DNA from: JAVWHP01 sp036639955
GTDB taxonomy: Bacteria > Bacillota_I > Bacilli_A > Erysipelotrichales > Erysipelotrichaceae
Reading direction: 5' to 3'
Length of the DNA stretch: 64,000 nucleotides
Assembly: GCA_036639955.1 (NCBI GenBank)
Contig: JAVWHP010000007.1
Coordinates: 1-64,000 of the forward strand
Shown piece after piece: positions 54,319 to 63,732 of the stretch (its first letter is position 1; every line of letters starts with the position of its first letter). A program made the position numbers and the translations under genes. The notes below the pieces were generated by a model. It searched no databases and was not told where the DNA came from. It saw nothing but the letters and a program-made list of their open reading frames with translations.

Positions 54319-56175
54319 ATGAATAAAGTACTAAAGCTATTACTTCTTATCTTCCTAGTGAGTATCACAGGTATTTTATTATTATATATCGCTGCCTGGT
54401 TCACCCCCCTTAAATTAGATGAAAAGAAAGAAAATATAACTATATATGATATAAATAATAATATTATATATGAAAGTAACTTTAAAAAGAATATGAACTG
54501 GACCAACTATAATGACATACCCCAACTAATAATCAAAACAACAATCGAAGTAGAAGATAAACGTTTTAATATGCACTTTGGATTTGACCCTCTACGCATC
54601 ACTAAAGCTATGATAAACAATATCAAACACGGCCAAATAATAGAAGGCGGAAGCAGTATCACTCAACAGTACGCAAAAAATCTATTCCTAACAAATGAAC
54701 AAACAATATCAAGAAAACTAGAAGAAATGTATTATGCAAGTGCATTAGAAATGCAATACTCTAAAGAAGAAATACTAGAAGGATATTTAAATACACTATA
54801 CTATGGACATAATATATACGGCATAACTTCAGCAGCCAAATACTTCTTCAATAAAGAACTAAAAGACCTAGATATAAATGAAACAGCTATGCTAATAGCC
54901 ATCCCAAATGGGCCTGCACTCTATAGCCCCTACATTAATGAAACCAATGCTATTAAAAGAACAAACCTAGTCCTAAATATAATGCATGAAAACAACCTAA
55001 TAAACGACCAAGCATATAATAAATCTAAAGAATATAAATATATATATAATAAAGATCATACAAACAACACAAGTGCAGAATACTATATAGAATCAACTAT
55101 AGCAGAATTAAGAACCCTAAATATAGATACAACTAATATAAAAATATATACTTATTATAATCCAGAAGTACAAGAAATACTATCTACAAGTATAACTGAA
55201 CATATTAAAATTAATGAAGAACTAGAAACAGCAGGAATTATAGTACAACCATATACAGGTAATATATTAGCAATTAATGGAGGTAAAGACTATACTATAT
55301 CACAATACAATAGAGCAACTAATTCTAAACGCCAAGTAGCTAGTACTATTAAACCACTATTATATTATTGTAGTTTATTACAAGGCTTTAATCCAAGTTC
55401 AGTCTTTTTAAGTGAACCTACTACTTTTAAATATGGTAATAATCTATCTTATAGTGTAAGTAACTATAATGATTCATATCCTTATAAAGATATATCTATG
55501 ATTAATGCTATAAGTTTATCTGATAATGTTTATGCTGTTAAAATGCATTTCTTCTTAGGATTTGATACATTAAATAATGCTTTAAAAGACTTTAAAATTA
55601 GTAATACTCAAGAAGTTCCTAGTTTAGCTTTAGGTAGTGTTAATATGTCTATATATGATTTATCTTCTATTTATAATACTTTTGCTAGTGAAGGTTTATA
55701 TATTAAACCTAGTTTTATAAAGAATATAATTCAAGAAGATAAGACTATTTATGAAAGAAATACTAAAACATCAAGATTACTTGAACAAGATGAAACTTTA
55801 GTTTTAAGTAGTATGTTAACTAGTACTTATGATATAAAGAATACTAGTAATGCTAATCCTACTTTATTAGGTTATAGTCCTAAAGCTAAAGTAGCTGTTA
55901 AATCAGGTACTAGTGATGTTGATTCTTTAATAGCTGGTTATAATCCAGAATATACTGTAGTAATATGGGATGGTTATGATGATAATAGAAATTTAGAAAA
56001 GAAGTATTATAGTATTGATAAACTTATATTTAAGGATGTATTTAATAAGTTATATAAGGATAAAGAGAGTTACTGGTATGAGATGACTCCTAATATTATA
56101 GAAAAAATTGTAGATCCTATTAGTGGTAAAGAGTCTACTAATGGTAGTAAATATTGGTATATAAAAGAATCTTAA
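54319..56175 (+). CDS. Class A penicillin-binding protein (transglycosylase/transpeptidase)
   Basis: The 618-residue protein polymerises and cross-links peptidoglycan. ATG 54319 follows GGAGGTGA; the frame also opens at 54268 without a site. A membrane anchor is at about 5-27. The GT51 domain has EVEDKRFNMHFGFD (Glu79), GGSSITQQYAKNLFL and the KLEE-MYYA region. The transpeptidase has STIK (Ser342), SDN and KSGTSD (Lys528). All catalytic motifs are present. It is short for a PBP1 because there is little C-terminal extension. Codon choice changes visibly between the two halves. Confidence 0.93.
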   Translation: MNKVLKLLLLIFLVSITGILLLYIAAWFTPLKLDEKKENITIYDINNNIIYESNFKKNMNWTNYNDIPQLIIKTTIEVEDKRFNMHFGFDPLRITKAMINNIKHGQIIEGGSSITQQYAKNLFLTNEQTISRKLEEMYYASALEMQYSKEEILEGYLNTLYYGHNIYGITSAAKYFFNKELKDLDINETAMLIAIPNGPALYSPYINETNAIKRTNLVLNIMHENNLINDQAYNKSKEYKYIYNKDHTNNTSAEYYIESTIAELRTLNIDTTNIKIYTYYNPEVQEILSTSITEHIKINEELETAGIIVQPYTGNILAINGGKDYTISQYNRATNSKRQVASTIKPLLYYCSLLQGFNPSSVFLSEPTTFKYGNNLSYSVSNYNDSYPYKDISMINAISLSDNVYAVKMHFFLGFDTLNNALKDFKISNTQEVPSLALGSVNMSIYDLSSIYNTFASEGLYIKPSFIKNIIQEDKTIYERNTKTSRLLEQDETLVLSSMLTSTYDIKNTSNANPTLLGYSPKAKVAVKSGTSDVDSLIAGYNPEYTVVIWDGYDDNRNLEKKYYSIDKLIFKDVFNKLYKDKESYWYEMTPNIIEKIVDPISGKESTNGSKYWYIKES

Positions 56176-56256
56176 GAAAATATTAAGAATTAGTGCACTT
56201 CTTTCTTTATTAATATTGTACATAATGTATAATATTAAAGAAAGAAGTTGATAAAG

Positions 56257-56958
56257 ATGAAGTATAATATTTTAGTAGTTGAGGATGATATCCAGATAGC
56301 TAAATCTATAGAAATATATTTAGAGAGATCTAATTATAAAGTATATATTGCTAGTAATGGAATAGAAGCTTTAAAGTTATTAAATAGTATTGATGTAGCT
56401 TTAATTATTAGTGATATTATGATGCCTATTATGGATGGTATTACTTTTACTTTAAAGGTTAGAGAAACTTTAGATGTTCCTATAATATTGTTATCTGCTA
56501 AGAGTGAAGATATTGATAAGATTACTGGTTTAAATATTGGTGCTGATGATTATATTACTAAGCCTTTTGTTCCTATGGAATTGGTTGCTAGAGTTAATTC
56601 TCAAATTAGACGTTATGAAAGATTTATTGATTTAGCTGATAAGAAAGAATCTCTTGTTAATTTAATCCAAATAGGTGGTTTAGAGCTTAATATAGATACT
56701 AAGGAGTTCAGAGTTGATGGTAAGCTAGTTAAGCTTACTGCTACTGAACTCCGTATGTTAGAACTGTTTATGAAGAACCCAGGTCATGTTTATAGTACTG
56801 ATCAAATTTATGAAATAATCTGGAATGAAAAAGCAGTTAATTCTGAAACTATTATGGTTCATATAAGAAACATTAGAGAAAAAATAGAAATAGATTCTAA
56901 AAACCCACGTTATATAAAAGTAGTTTGGGGTTTAGGCTATAAAATAGAGGTACAGTAA
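56257..56958 (+). CDS. OmpR/PhoB-family response regulator
   Basis: The 233-residue protein has a receiver domain (ILVVEDD, phospho-acceptor Asp53 in ISDIMMPIMDG, Lys in ITKPF) and a winged-helix DNA-binding domain from about 135 (ELNIDTKEFRVDG to RGLGYKIE-like end VVWGLGYKIEVQ). I chose ATG 56257; a TTG at 56248 is an alternative. The one-base overlap with the kinase gene downstream shows they form a pair. Targets are unknown, though a PBP gene lies directly upstream. Confidence 0.92.
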   Translation: MKYNILVVEDDIQIAKSIEIYLERSNYKVYIASNGIEALKLLNSIDVALIISDIMMPIMDGITFTLKVRETLDVPIILLSAKSEDIDKITGLNIGADDYITKPFVPMELVARVNSQIRRYERFIDLADKKESLVNLIQIGGLELNIDTKEFRVDGKLVKLTATELRMLELFMKNPGHVYSTDQIYEIIWNEKAVNSETIMVHIRNIREKIEIDSKNPRYIKVVWGLGYKIEVQ

Positions 56959-58958
56959 TGAAAAGATATAAACTACCTATAATTATTACTATTACTGCTA
57001 TTATAGCTACTATTATTATTAATAGTTTACCTATATCTAAACCTAATATAGATTATACTAATAGTGAAAAATTTATATATACTGAAGTAATAGCTAGAAT
57101 AGATTCTGCTAAATATGCTTTAGATGCTTTAACTAATCCTAGTATTACACCTTATGTATCTATCGTTAATACAAGATATGATAATACTTATGGGCCAGAA
57201 AGTTATGACCAATTATCTGTATCTTTAGATAATGGTTATACTACTCATAATCTATCTTTTAATAAACCATTCTATGGTAATGATGAGAAAGAACAAATAT
57301 TAAACTATAATAGTAATATAACAAAAGTCTTAGAAGAAACTCTACTTAATATTAAAATATATAATGATACAAATACTTATACTAATGGACCAATTAATAA
57401 AACTAGTGATAAATTTTATATAGTATTAAACTTTGATAAAGATGGAACAATGAGTGTACTAGACACAAACTATAATAAAGATAAATTTACTAAACAATAT
57501 GATAACTACTTTAATGCTAAAGAACAATACTTTAAAAGAAACAAAATAAAGAATGCTAAATTAGAACTATCTTTAAATGATATAACTTCTAGTAATACAC
57601 TATATTATGATGCTAATATAGATTTAAGAACATCTTCTAATAATATATCATTACTAGTAATATCAATTATTCTTATATTATTTATACTCTATTTATATTT
57701 AGATAAACATATATATATTAATAATATATATAATACTATATCTAAATATAAATCAATATTGGTTGCAACAATCCCATTAAACTTTATACTAACTATAGTT
57801 ATTACTAAACTATATTTATTTAATACTATTTATAGTTTTATATATATTATATATGTTATATACTTATTAAGTTGTATCGTATTATATAGTTTATTAATTA
57901 AAGATATAAAGAATCATACTTTATTTAAAGATGATAAAACTATAGATATATTTAAACTTATAGAAAAGAAATTAAGATTAAATAGTAATACATTATTTAA
58001 TATTATTAAACTAAGTTTAGTAGCTATATTATATGTTATATTAATATTATTAACTGCCATAACAGGTAGTATAATTATATTATTTATTATTATATTATTA
58101 ACTATAGTTATTATAGTTTATATTAGTATAAATTATAGTAGATTACTTAAACTTACTACTCTAATCGCTAATGGCGAAATACTAAGCGTTAATAAAGATA
58201 ACTTAGGAATCTTTAATGAGTGTAGAGATAATTTAAGATTAATTAAACAAGGATTAGAGATAGCTATAAAAGAAGAGATTAAAGCTAGTCAAATGAAGAC
58301 AGAACTTATATCTAATGTATCTCATGATTTAAAAACACCACTTACTAGTATAATAAATTACACGGATTTGTTAGATAATACTAAGTTAGATGATGAACAA
58401 AAAGAATATTTAAAGAACTTAAAGAATAGTAATATTAGATTAAAGAATCTTATAGATGATCTATTTGAAATTAGTAAAGCTAGTAGTGGTAATATAATAC
58501 TTGAACTAATAGATTTAGATATTGCTGCATTATTAGAACAAACAATATTTGAATTAGATGATAAATTAAAGAAGAATAAACTTAAGGTAATAACAATTAA
58601 TAAAACTGATAAGAGTTTGTGTAATTTAGATCCTAATAAAACTTATCGTATCTTTAGTAATATAATAGATAATGCTATCAAATACTCTTTAGATAACACT
58701 AGACTATATATCGTACTTACTAATGATAACAATTTTATTACCTTAGAATTTAAAAACATTAGTAGGTACGAAATAGATTTTGATCCTTCTACTCTTTCTA
58801 ATCGTTTTACTAGGGCTGATAAATCGAGATCTTCGACTGGTTCTGGTTTAGGTCTTGCTATTGTTAAGAGTTTTATTGAATTACAGGGTGGCACTCTTTC
58901 ACTTACTAGTGATGGTGATCTATTTAAGGTTGTTGTTAACTTGCCATTGAGTAAATAA
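56958..58958 (+). CDS. Sensor histidine kinase
   Basis: The 666-residue membrane kinase has an N-terminal helix, an external domain of about 200 residues, and five or so further helices (about 230-400). The HisKA domain follows with NVSHDLKTPLTSIINY (His456). The ATPase domain has DNAIKYS (N box) and TGSGLGLAIVKSF (G box). The conserved 'F' box is FTRADKSRS. With the regulator at 56257 it forms a two-component system that may sense envelope stress, judging from the large external part and the neighbouring PBP; that is inference. Confidence 0.92.
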   Translation: MKRYKLPIIITITAIIATIIINSLPISKPNIDYTNSEKFIYTEVIARIDSAKYALDALTNPSITPYVSIVNTRYDNTYGPESYDQLSVSLDNGYTTHNLSFNKPFYGNDEKEQILNYNSNITKVLEETLLNIKIYNDTNTYTNGPINKTSDKFYIVLNFDKDGTMSVLDTNYNKDKFTKQYDNYFNAKEQYFKRNKIKNAKLELSLNDITSSNTLYYDANIDLRTSSNNISLLVISIILILFILYLYLDKHIYINNIYNTISKYKSILVATIPLNFILTIVITKLYLFNTIYSFIYIIYVIYLLSCIVLYSLLIKDIKNHTLFKDDKTIDIFKLIEKKLRLNSNTLFNIIKLSLVAILYVILILLTAITGSIIILFIIILLTIVIIVYISINYSRLLKLTTLIANGEILSVNKDNLGIFNECRDNLRLIKQGLEIAIKEEIKASQMKTELISNVSHDLKTPLTSIINYTDLLDNTKLDDEQKEYLKNLKNSNIRLKNLIDDLFEISKASSGNIILELIDLDIAALLEQTIFELDDKLKKNKLKVITINKTDKSLCNLDPNKTYRIFSNIIDNAIKYSLDNTRLYIVLTNDNNFITLEFKNISRYEIDFDPSTLSNRFTRADKSRSSTGSGLGLAIVKSFIELQGGTLSLTSDGDLFKVVVNLPLSK

Positions 58959-58983
58959 AAAATCAGCATGATAGCTGATTTTT
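58958..58983. terminator. Bidirectional terminator after the histidine kinase
   Basis: AAAATCAGC-type arm (58958-58967) pairs with GCTGATTTT (58974-58983) across ATGATA. The T-run continues into the stop of the converging small gene. Confidence 0.85.
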
Positions 58984-59260
58984 ATTTACTTTGTTTTTTC
59001 TTTTTGTATGTTTCATAAGCTGCGATTGCTACAAAAGCAATTGAGCATGCGAATAGAAGTGCTCCAATCATCATACTCTTTTGGATTTGGAAGGCTGCGA
59101 ATATAGCGATTAGTATAGCTGTGATGAAGTAAGATAATGTATTATCCTTATCTTTATATGATACCTTCTCGCCTTTTACTAATCTTATTTTTGTACTGCC
59201 ATTCTTTTTCCTTCTAGCTTTTCTCATTGAATCTGTTACTTCGTTATATTTTTTTGCCAT
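58982..59260 (-). CDS. Unrecognised small membrane protein
   Basis: A 92-residue protein that I do not recognise. The N-terminal 35 residues are highly basic (MAKKYNEVTDSMRKARRKKN), followed by two adjacent hydrophobic segments (about 43-58 and 63-83) and a lysine-rich tail. It converges with the histidine kinase gene and lies 50 bp after the PTS IIA gene, from which a terminator separates it. Confidence 0.65.
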   Translation of the reverse strand: MAKKYNEVTDSMRKARRKKNGSTKIRLVKGEKVSYKDKDNTLSYFITAILIAIFAAFQIQKSMMIGALLFACSIAFVAIAAYETYKKKKQSK

Positions 59261-59300
59261 GTTATACCCTCTATTTATCTCTACCTTGATATCTTTAGAA

Positions 59301-59327
59301 AAAAAATCAACTATCCGTTGATTTTTT
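59301..59327 (-). terminator. Terminator after the PTS genes
   Basis: AAAAAATCAAC (59301-59311) pairs with GTTGATTTTTT (59317-59327) around TATCC. On the minus strand it ends in a T-run and overlaps the stop codon of the IIA gene. Confidence 0.85.
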
Positions 59328-59622
59328 TGTATAAGTCAATAAATTCATTAGCGATGATTTTGAATCCTTCAGCGCTCATTAATTGATCTTCTGCATGTAA
59401 TAATAATAATGTTGGAGCAGTTGGGTTACCAGCTGCTTCTTGTTGAATTAATTTAGCATGTGCGTGATGACCAGTTAAGAAAGTTTGAGAACCTTCATTC
59501 ATTAATTCTTCAGCTTTATCATAATTTTTATTTTTTGCTTCTTGAATTGCTTCAATATACAATGATCTAGCAGTTCCTACTGCAGATATAATTTCAAAAC
59601 AAGTTAACTCTAAACCTTCCAT
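59311..59622 (-). CDS. PTS lactose/cellobiose-family IIA component
   Basis: A 103-residue, mainly helical protein that accepts phosphate from HPr. His76 in LLLHAEDQLM is the expected phosphorylation site and GHHAHAKLIQQEA the preceding conserved helix. This is the LacF/CelC class; relatives carry lactose, cellobiose or chitobiose. It abuts the IIB gene by one base. The IIC membrane component is not in this window. Confidence 0.93.
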   Translation of the reverse strand: MEGLELTCFEIISAVGTARSLYIEAIQEAKNKNYDKAEELMNEGSQTFLTGHHAHAKLIQQEAAGNPTAPTLLLLHAEDQLMSAEGFKIIANEFIDLYKKING

Positions 59623-59930
59623 TATTTTTTCCCCTCTTCTATTGCTGCAATTGCAGAATCTAAAACTTTATCTCCATTCATAGTTCCATATAATAGCATA
59701 TCTATTACACGAACAGGTTTGTCTCCAGCAGCAGCTTGAGTCTTACCTAATAAGAATCTAACTTGAGGCCCTAATAATACAACATCTGCATTAGGGATAT
59801 TAGCTGCTGATTCAGCATCTCCAACAGCCCAAATTTTTGCTTCAATTCCTCTTTTTTCAGCTGCAGCTTGCATCTTAGTTACTAACATAGATGTAGACAT
59901 TCCAGCAGAACAAACTAATAATATATTCAT
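59622..59930 (-). CDS. PTS lactose/cellobiose-family IIB component
   Basis: A 102-residue protein whose Cys7 in MNILLVCSAGMSTSMLV is the phosphocysteine site of CelA-type IIB enzymes. DVVLLGPQVRFLL is the second conserved element. It receives phosphate from the IIA encoded immediately downstream and passes it to sugar held by IIC. Ribosome-binding site AGGTGAC. Sugar specificity cannot be decided from IIA and IIB alone. Confidence 0.93.
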   Translation of the reverse strand: MNILLVCSAGMSTSMLVTKMQAAAEKRGIEAKIWAVGDAESAANIPNADVVLLGPQVRFLLGKTQAAAGDKPVRVIDMLLYGTMNGDKVLDSAIAAIEEGKK

Positions 59931-60085
59931 AATGTCACCTTTCTTCGTCGATTACTCACGACTAGTACCTTTATATTTTACTCAAAAGTAGGACTTAATG
60001 CAAGTACTTTAACAAATTTTTGAAATCCCTTACCATAAACTCAATACAAATAAACAATACAAGCAAAAATACAGGTGCAATTAGC

Positions 60086-61297
60086 CTAATCTATAGGAAA
60101 GAACAATTTATTTTCTTCTTTCATTTTAGCAGAAGTAATAGCTCTTACTATTACACTGATCTTAGATAACTCAATAATACTATTATCTTCTAATATCCAA
60201 ATGTTATGACCCTGTTCACTATCATAAGGTTGATAAGGTCTTTGATTACGATGATCTCTATATAAATAATAGTTAGGATCATAACCAAGCTTTACAACCT
60301 TATCTTTTATAGCCAATACCTCATCTTCATTATCAACATTAATATACTTAAATAATCTTCTATTTAATAATCTATTACTTATGTCACTTAAAATTTTATC
60401 ACTACTATCACATAAGATATTTAAACCATATAAAATGGCAGCCTCATCCATTCTTAAATAATCTTCAACACTAATATCTTTATTATTTATAAAAGGAATA
60501 AACATCTTAGCATCATTAAACATTATAGGATTAACCATATATACATCTTTCATTCTTTTAAATAACATCATAAGCATTCCTTCATAACTACGTGCTATTG
60601 GATGATAATAAACTTGCCAATACATATGATATCTAGCCATAATATAATCTTCTACCGTATGTATACCACTCATTTTAACAACAAGCTTATCATCTTTAAC
60701 TCTCATAGTTCTTAATACTCTTTCTAAATCAAAATTACCATAAGTAGTACCTGTAAAATATGCATCTCTTAATAAGTAATCCATTCTATCAGCATCTAAT
60801 TGACCACTTAATATTTGATTAAGTAATGGATTACTATACCTATATAACAATATATCTACCACATCTTTAACACATCTACTATCAAAATCATTTAATACCC
60901 TATTAATATTAGTATTACCCTCTATAATCTTAATAGTATATACTTCATGTGATTCATTGACTACACTTTCAAATGCATGTGAAAAAGGACCATGTCCTAT
61001 ATCATGCAATAAACCAGCAATCATTATAATAGTCTTTTCATATTCATTTAATATATTATTTAGTTGTTCATTTTCATATACCATTCTTCTTATAATTTCA
61101 TATACACCTAAACTATGAGCAAATCTAGAATGTTCAGCAGTATGATATACTTGGTAGTTTCCACCTAGTTGATGTATTCTTCTTAATCTTTGTAATTCAG
61201 AAGTATTTATTAAATCCCATATTATGGCTAAATCTATATGTATATAACCATGTATAGGATCTCTTAATACTTTACTTTCTTTTAAATTATTTATCAT
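60086..61297 (-). CDS. HD-domain phosphohydrolase (YwfO/dGTPase-like)
   Basis: The 403-residue protein starts with the family pattern VLRDPIHGYIHID and ELQRLRRIHQLG. The metal site follows: EHSRFAHSLGVYEI (His) and GLLHDIGHGPFSHAFE (HD), with a later Asp in SGQLDADRMDYLLRDA. Relatives hydrolyse nucleoside triphosphates such as dNTPs or respond to (p)ppGpp. It is monocistronic, with GGAGGTACTAC upstream. The natural substrate is not known from the sequence. Confidence 0.9.
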   Translation of the reverse strand: MINNLKESKVLRDPIHGYIHIDLAIIWDLINTSELQRLRRIHQLGGNYQVYHTAEHSRFAHSLGVYEIIRRMVYENEQLNNILNEYEKTIIMIAGLLHDIGHGPFSHAFESVVNESHEVYTIKIIEGNTNINRVLNDFDSRCVKDVVDILLYRYSNPLLNQILSGQLDADRMDYLLRDAYFTGTTYGNFDLERVLRTMRVKDDKLVVKMSGIHTVEDYIMARYHMYWQVYYHPIARSYEGMLMMLFKRMKDVYMVNPIMFNDAKMFIPFINNKDISVEDYLRMDEAAILYGLNILCDSSDKILSDISNRLLNRRLFKYINVDNEDEVLAIKDKVVKLGYDPNYYLYRDHRNQRPYQPYDSEQGHNIWILEDNSIIELSKISVIVRAITSAKMKEENKLFFPID

Positions 61298-61434
61298 TGT
61301 AGTACCTCCACTTCTATATAAGTTTATATTTTATTTAATCCTATTATAACATTAAGTTATTCTATAATATAGTAAGAGGTACTTTACATTCATAAAAGAA
61401 ATAATATCTACTTACAATCTTGCATTCTTGTGCT

Positions 61435-61881
61435 CTATTTATGCTCTATCTTAGCATCATATGTGAAATCACAATCAATGTCATTCTTGTATTCAATAGT
61501 TTTATTTTCAGAATCAACTACTGTTCCATGATATTTAAGAATTAGTTTATTATCATTAGACTCAATATCTAATTTAATATCAGCAGATTTATATGTTTTG
61601 TTTATATAATCACATAGTAATTCATGTTGAGTAATAATGTTACCAACATATAATTGAACTTTTGCTGAAGGCTCAGCAATACTATTCTTTGTAATAACTA
61701 TATGAGGTGCTTCCATTTTCGTACTCTCTTTATTAGTAGCACCATAATTAATAGAAATTTTGATATTTGGATTATTAGAACACCAGTGATAATAACCAAT
61801 AAAACTACCAATAGCAATAATGATAATAACAATTATAATTAAATGTGCTTTTTTAAGTTTAAGTTCTATATATTTATTCAT
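61435..61881 (-). CDS. Unrecognised membrane-anchored protein
   Basis: A 148-residue protein with a single N-terminal membrane helix (about residues 12-30, rich in Ile) and an extracytoplasmic domain of 115 residues with alternating beta-type sequence. I recognise no family. GGAGGTAATTAAAG supports the start. It stands alone between long AT-rich spacers. Confidence 0.7.
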   Translation of the reverse strand: MNKYIELKLKKAHLIIIVIIIIAIGSFIGYYHWCSNNPNIKISINYGATNKESTKMEAPHIVITKNSIAEPSAKVQLYVGNIITQHELLCDYINKTYKSADIKLDIESNDNKLILKYHGTVVDSENKTIEYKNDIDCDFTYDAKIEHK

Positions 61882-62113
61882 CTTTAATTACCTCCTTTCT
61901 TGAATTAATTTATTTCTTACTTGAATGTCAATATTATTATAATACTTAATTAAAATAATTAATAGCAGCAACTTAATAATTTGTTTAAATATTATAAGAA
62001 TTATTCCATTGTAATATTTTATAACTTCTTTAGTTACATATAATAAGAAATATAATATTTACTTATATCATTAAAGTATTAACTTAGTTATAATATAGTT
62101 AGAGGTGATTTAA

Positions 62114-63088
62114 ATGAATATAGCTACAATAGGTACTAATTTTATAGTTGAAAGATTTATAAATGCTACTTTAGATATTAAAGATCTAAATGTATCTACA
62201 GTTTATTCTCGTAATACTAATACTGCTATAGAGTTTGCTAATAAATTTAATATTAAACAAACCTATACTGATTTAAAGCTTATGTTAAGTGATAGTGATA
62301 TAGATATAGTTTATGTTGCTAGTTGTAATGATTTACATTATATACAAGCTAAAGAGGCTTTATTAAATGATAAGCATGTTATATGTGAAAAGCCTTTTTG
62401 TAGTAATTTAAAACAGGTTATTGAATTATATAGGATTGCTGAAGAACATAATGTTTTTATATTTGAAGCTATTACTACTGTTCATTTACCTAATTATAAG
62501 AGTATTATAAAAGATTTAAATTCTATTGGTTGTATAAGAATTATTAATGCTAATTTCTCTCAGTATAGTTCTAGGTATGATAAGTATTTAAATGGTGAGT
62601 TGTCTAATGTATTTACTTTAGAGCATAGTGGTGGTTCTTTAATGGATATTAATATTTATAATTTACATTTCATTATTGGGTTATTTAGTGTTCCTAATAG
62701 TTTATGTTATTATCCTAATTTAGGTTTTAATGGTGTTGATACTTCAGGTATTTTAATGTTAGATTATGGTTCTTTTAAAGCTTGTTGTATTGGTGCTAAG
62801 GATTCTAAGTCTGATAATTTTGTTAATATTCAAGGTGAATTGGGTAGTATATATGTTAATGAAGAGTCTTCTCGTTGTGTTTCTTATAGACTTATTAATT
62901 GTGATGGTGAAGTGATTAAGAATGTTCAATTGAATTCTAATCCTTTATATTATGAACTTTTAGATTTCTTAAGTATTATTAATTCTAATGATATGGTTGA
63001 ATATAATAATTTAAAAGCGCACAGTATATCAGTAATGGAATTACTAGATACTGCGCGCAACAGTGCTAATATAAAAATTATAGATTAG
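62114..63088 (+). CDS. Gfo/Idh/MocA-family oxidoreductase
   Basis: The 324-residue NAD(P)-dependent enzyme has an N-terminal Rossmann fold (IATIGTNFIVERFINA in place of the usual GxGxxG), the VYVASCNDLHYIQAKEAL segment and HVICEKPFCSN, the EKP motif with the catalytic Lys. The C-terminal part has GGSLMDINIYNLHF, typical of the family. The first glycine motif is altered (GTNFIV), so cofactor binding may differ. Substrates in this family range from sugars to inositols. Its end overlaps ispF by 11 bp on the other strand. Confidence 0.9.
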   Translation: MNIATIGTNFIVERFINATLDIKDLNVSTVYSRNTNTAIEFANKFNIKQTYTDLKLMLSDSDIDIVYVASCNDLHYIQAKEALLNDKHVICEKPFCSNLKQVIELYRIAEEHNVFIFEAITTVHLPNYKSIIKDLNSIGCIRIINANFSQYSSRYDKYLNGELSNVFTLEHSGGSLMDINIYNLHFIIGLFSVPNSLCYYPNLGFNGVDTSGILMLDYGSFKACCIGAKDSKSDNFVNIQGELGSIYVNEESSRCVSYRLINCDGEVIKNVQLNSNPLYYELLDFLSIINSNDMVEYNNLKAHSISVMELLDTARNSANIKIID

Positions 63089-63554
63089 TTAGAAGTACTA
63101 TGCACTGAGCCATGGCTCCTTCGCTGCGTCCAATATAGCCTAGCTTTTCATTACAGGTTGCTTTAATACTTATGTTTGTTATAGGTGTATGTAAGGTGCT
63201 AGCAATATTTGAACGCATCTTATCTATATGAGGAGCCATTTTTGGCTCCTCTATTATTATAAGAGCATCTAAATTATTTATCTGATATCCTTCTTGTGTC
63301 ATTAAACTATATACTCTTTCTAATAATATCATACTATTAATATTGGTAAACTCTTCACTCGTGTCTGGGAAGTGTTTACCAAGATCACCTAGAGCTAGTG
63401 CTCCTAATATACTTTCACATATAGCATGTATTAGAACATCACCATCACTATGAGCAACAAATCCTTTTTTATATGGGATGTTAACTCCTCCTATAATTAA
63501 AGGTAAACCTTCTTCTAGTGCATGTATATCTGTTGATTGGCCTATTCTTAACAT
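63078..63554 (-). CDS. ispF: 2-C-methyl-D-erythritol 2,4-cyclodiphosphate synthase
   Basis: The 158-residue enzyme of the non-mevalonate isoprenoid pathway. I take MLRIGQSTDIHAL at 63554 as the start, the normal family N-terminus; an ATG at 63587 would add eleven residues. DIH supplies zinc ligands, SDGDVLIHAICESILGALAL another, with GKHFPDTSEEF and KATCNEKLGYIGRSEGAMA following. It shows that the organism uses the MEP route. Confidence 0.95.
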   Translation of the reverse strand: MLRIGQSTDIHALEEGLPLIIGGVNIPYKKGFVAHSDGDVLIHAICESILGALALGDLGKHFPDTSEEFTNINSMILLERVYSLMTQEGYQINNLDALIIIEEPKMAPHIDKMRSNIASTLHTPITNISIKATCNEKLGYIGRSEGAMAQCIVLLTNL

Positions 63555-63732
63555 ATGAGTACCTGCTTTCTTATTAATATTATACAAAATATAGTATAGT
63601 AATACAATTTATAATTGTATAAGTAAGGCTTTATATTTACAATTGGGTGCCTTTTTATATTAATTAGGTAGCATTAAAATTATAATATGATAAAATAAAG
63701 GTGTTCAAAAGAGGAGAACAAGGAGAAAATAT

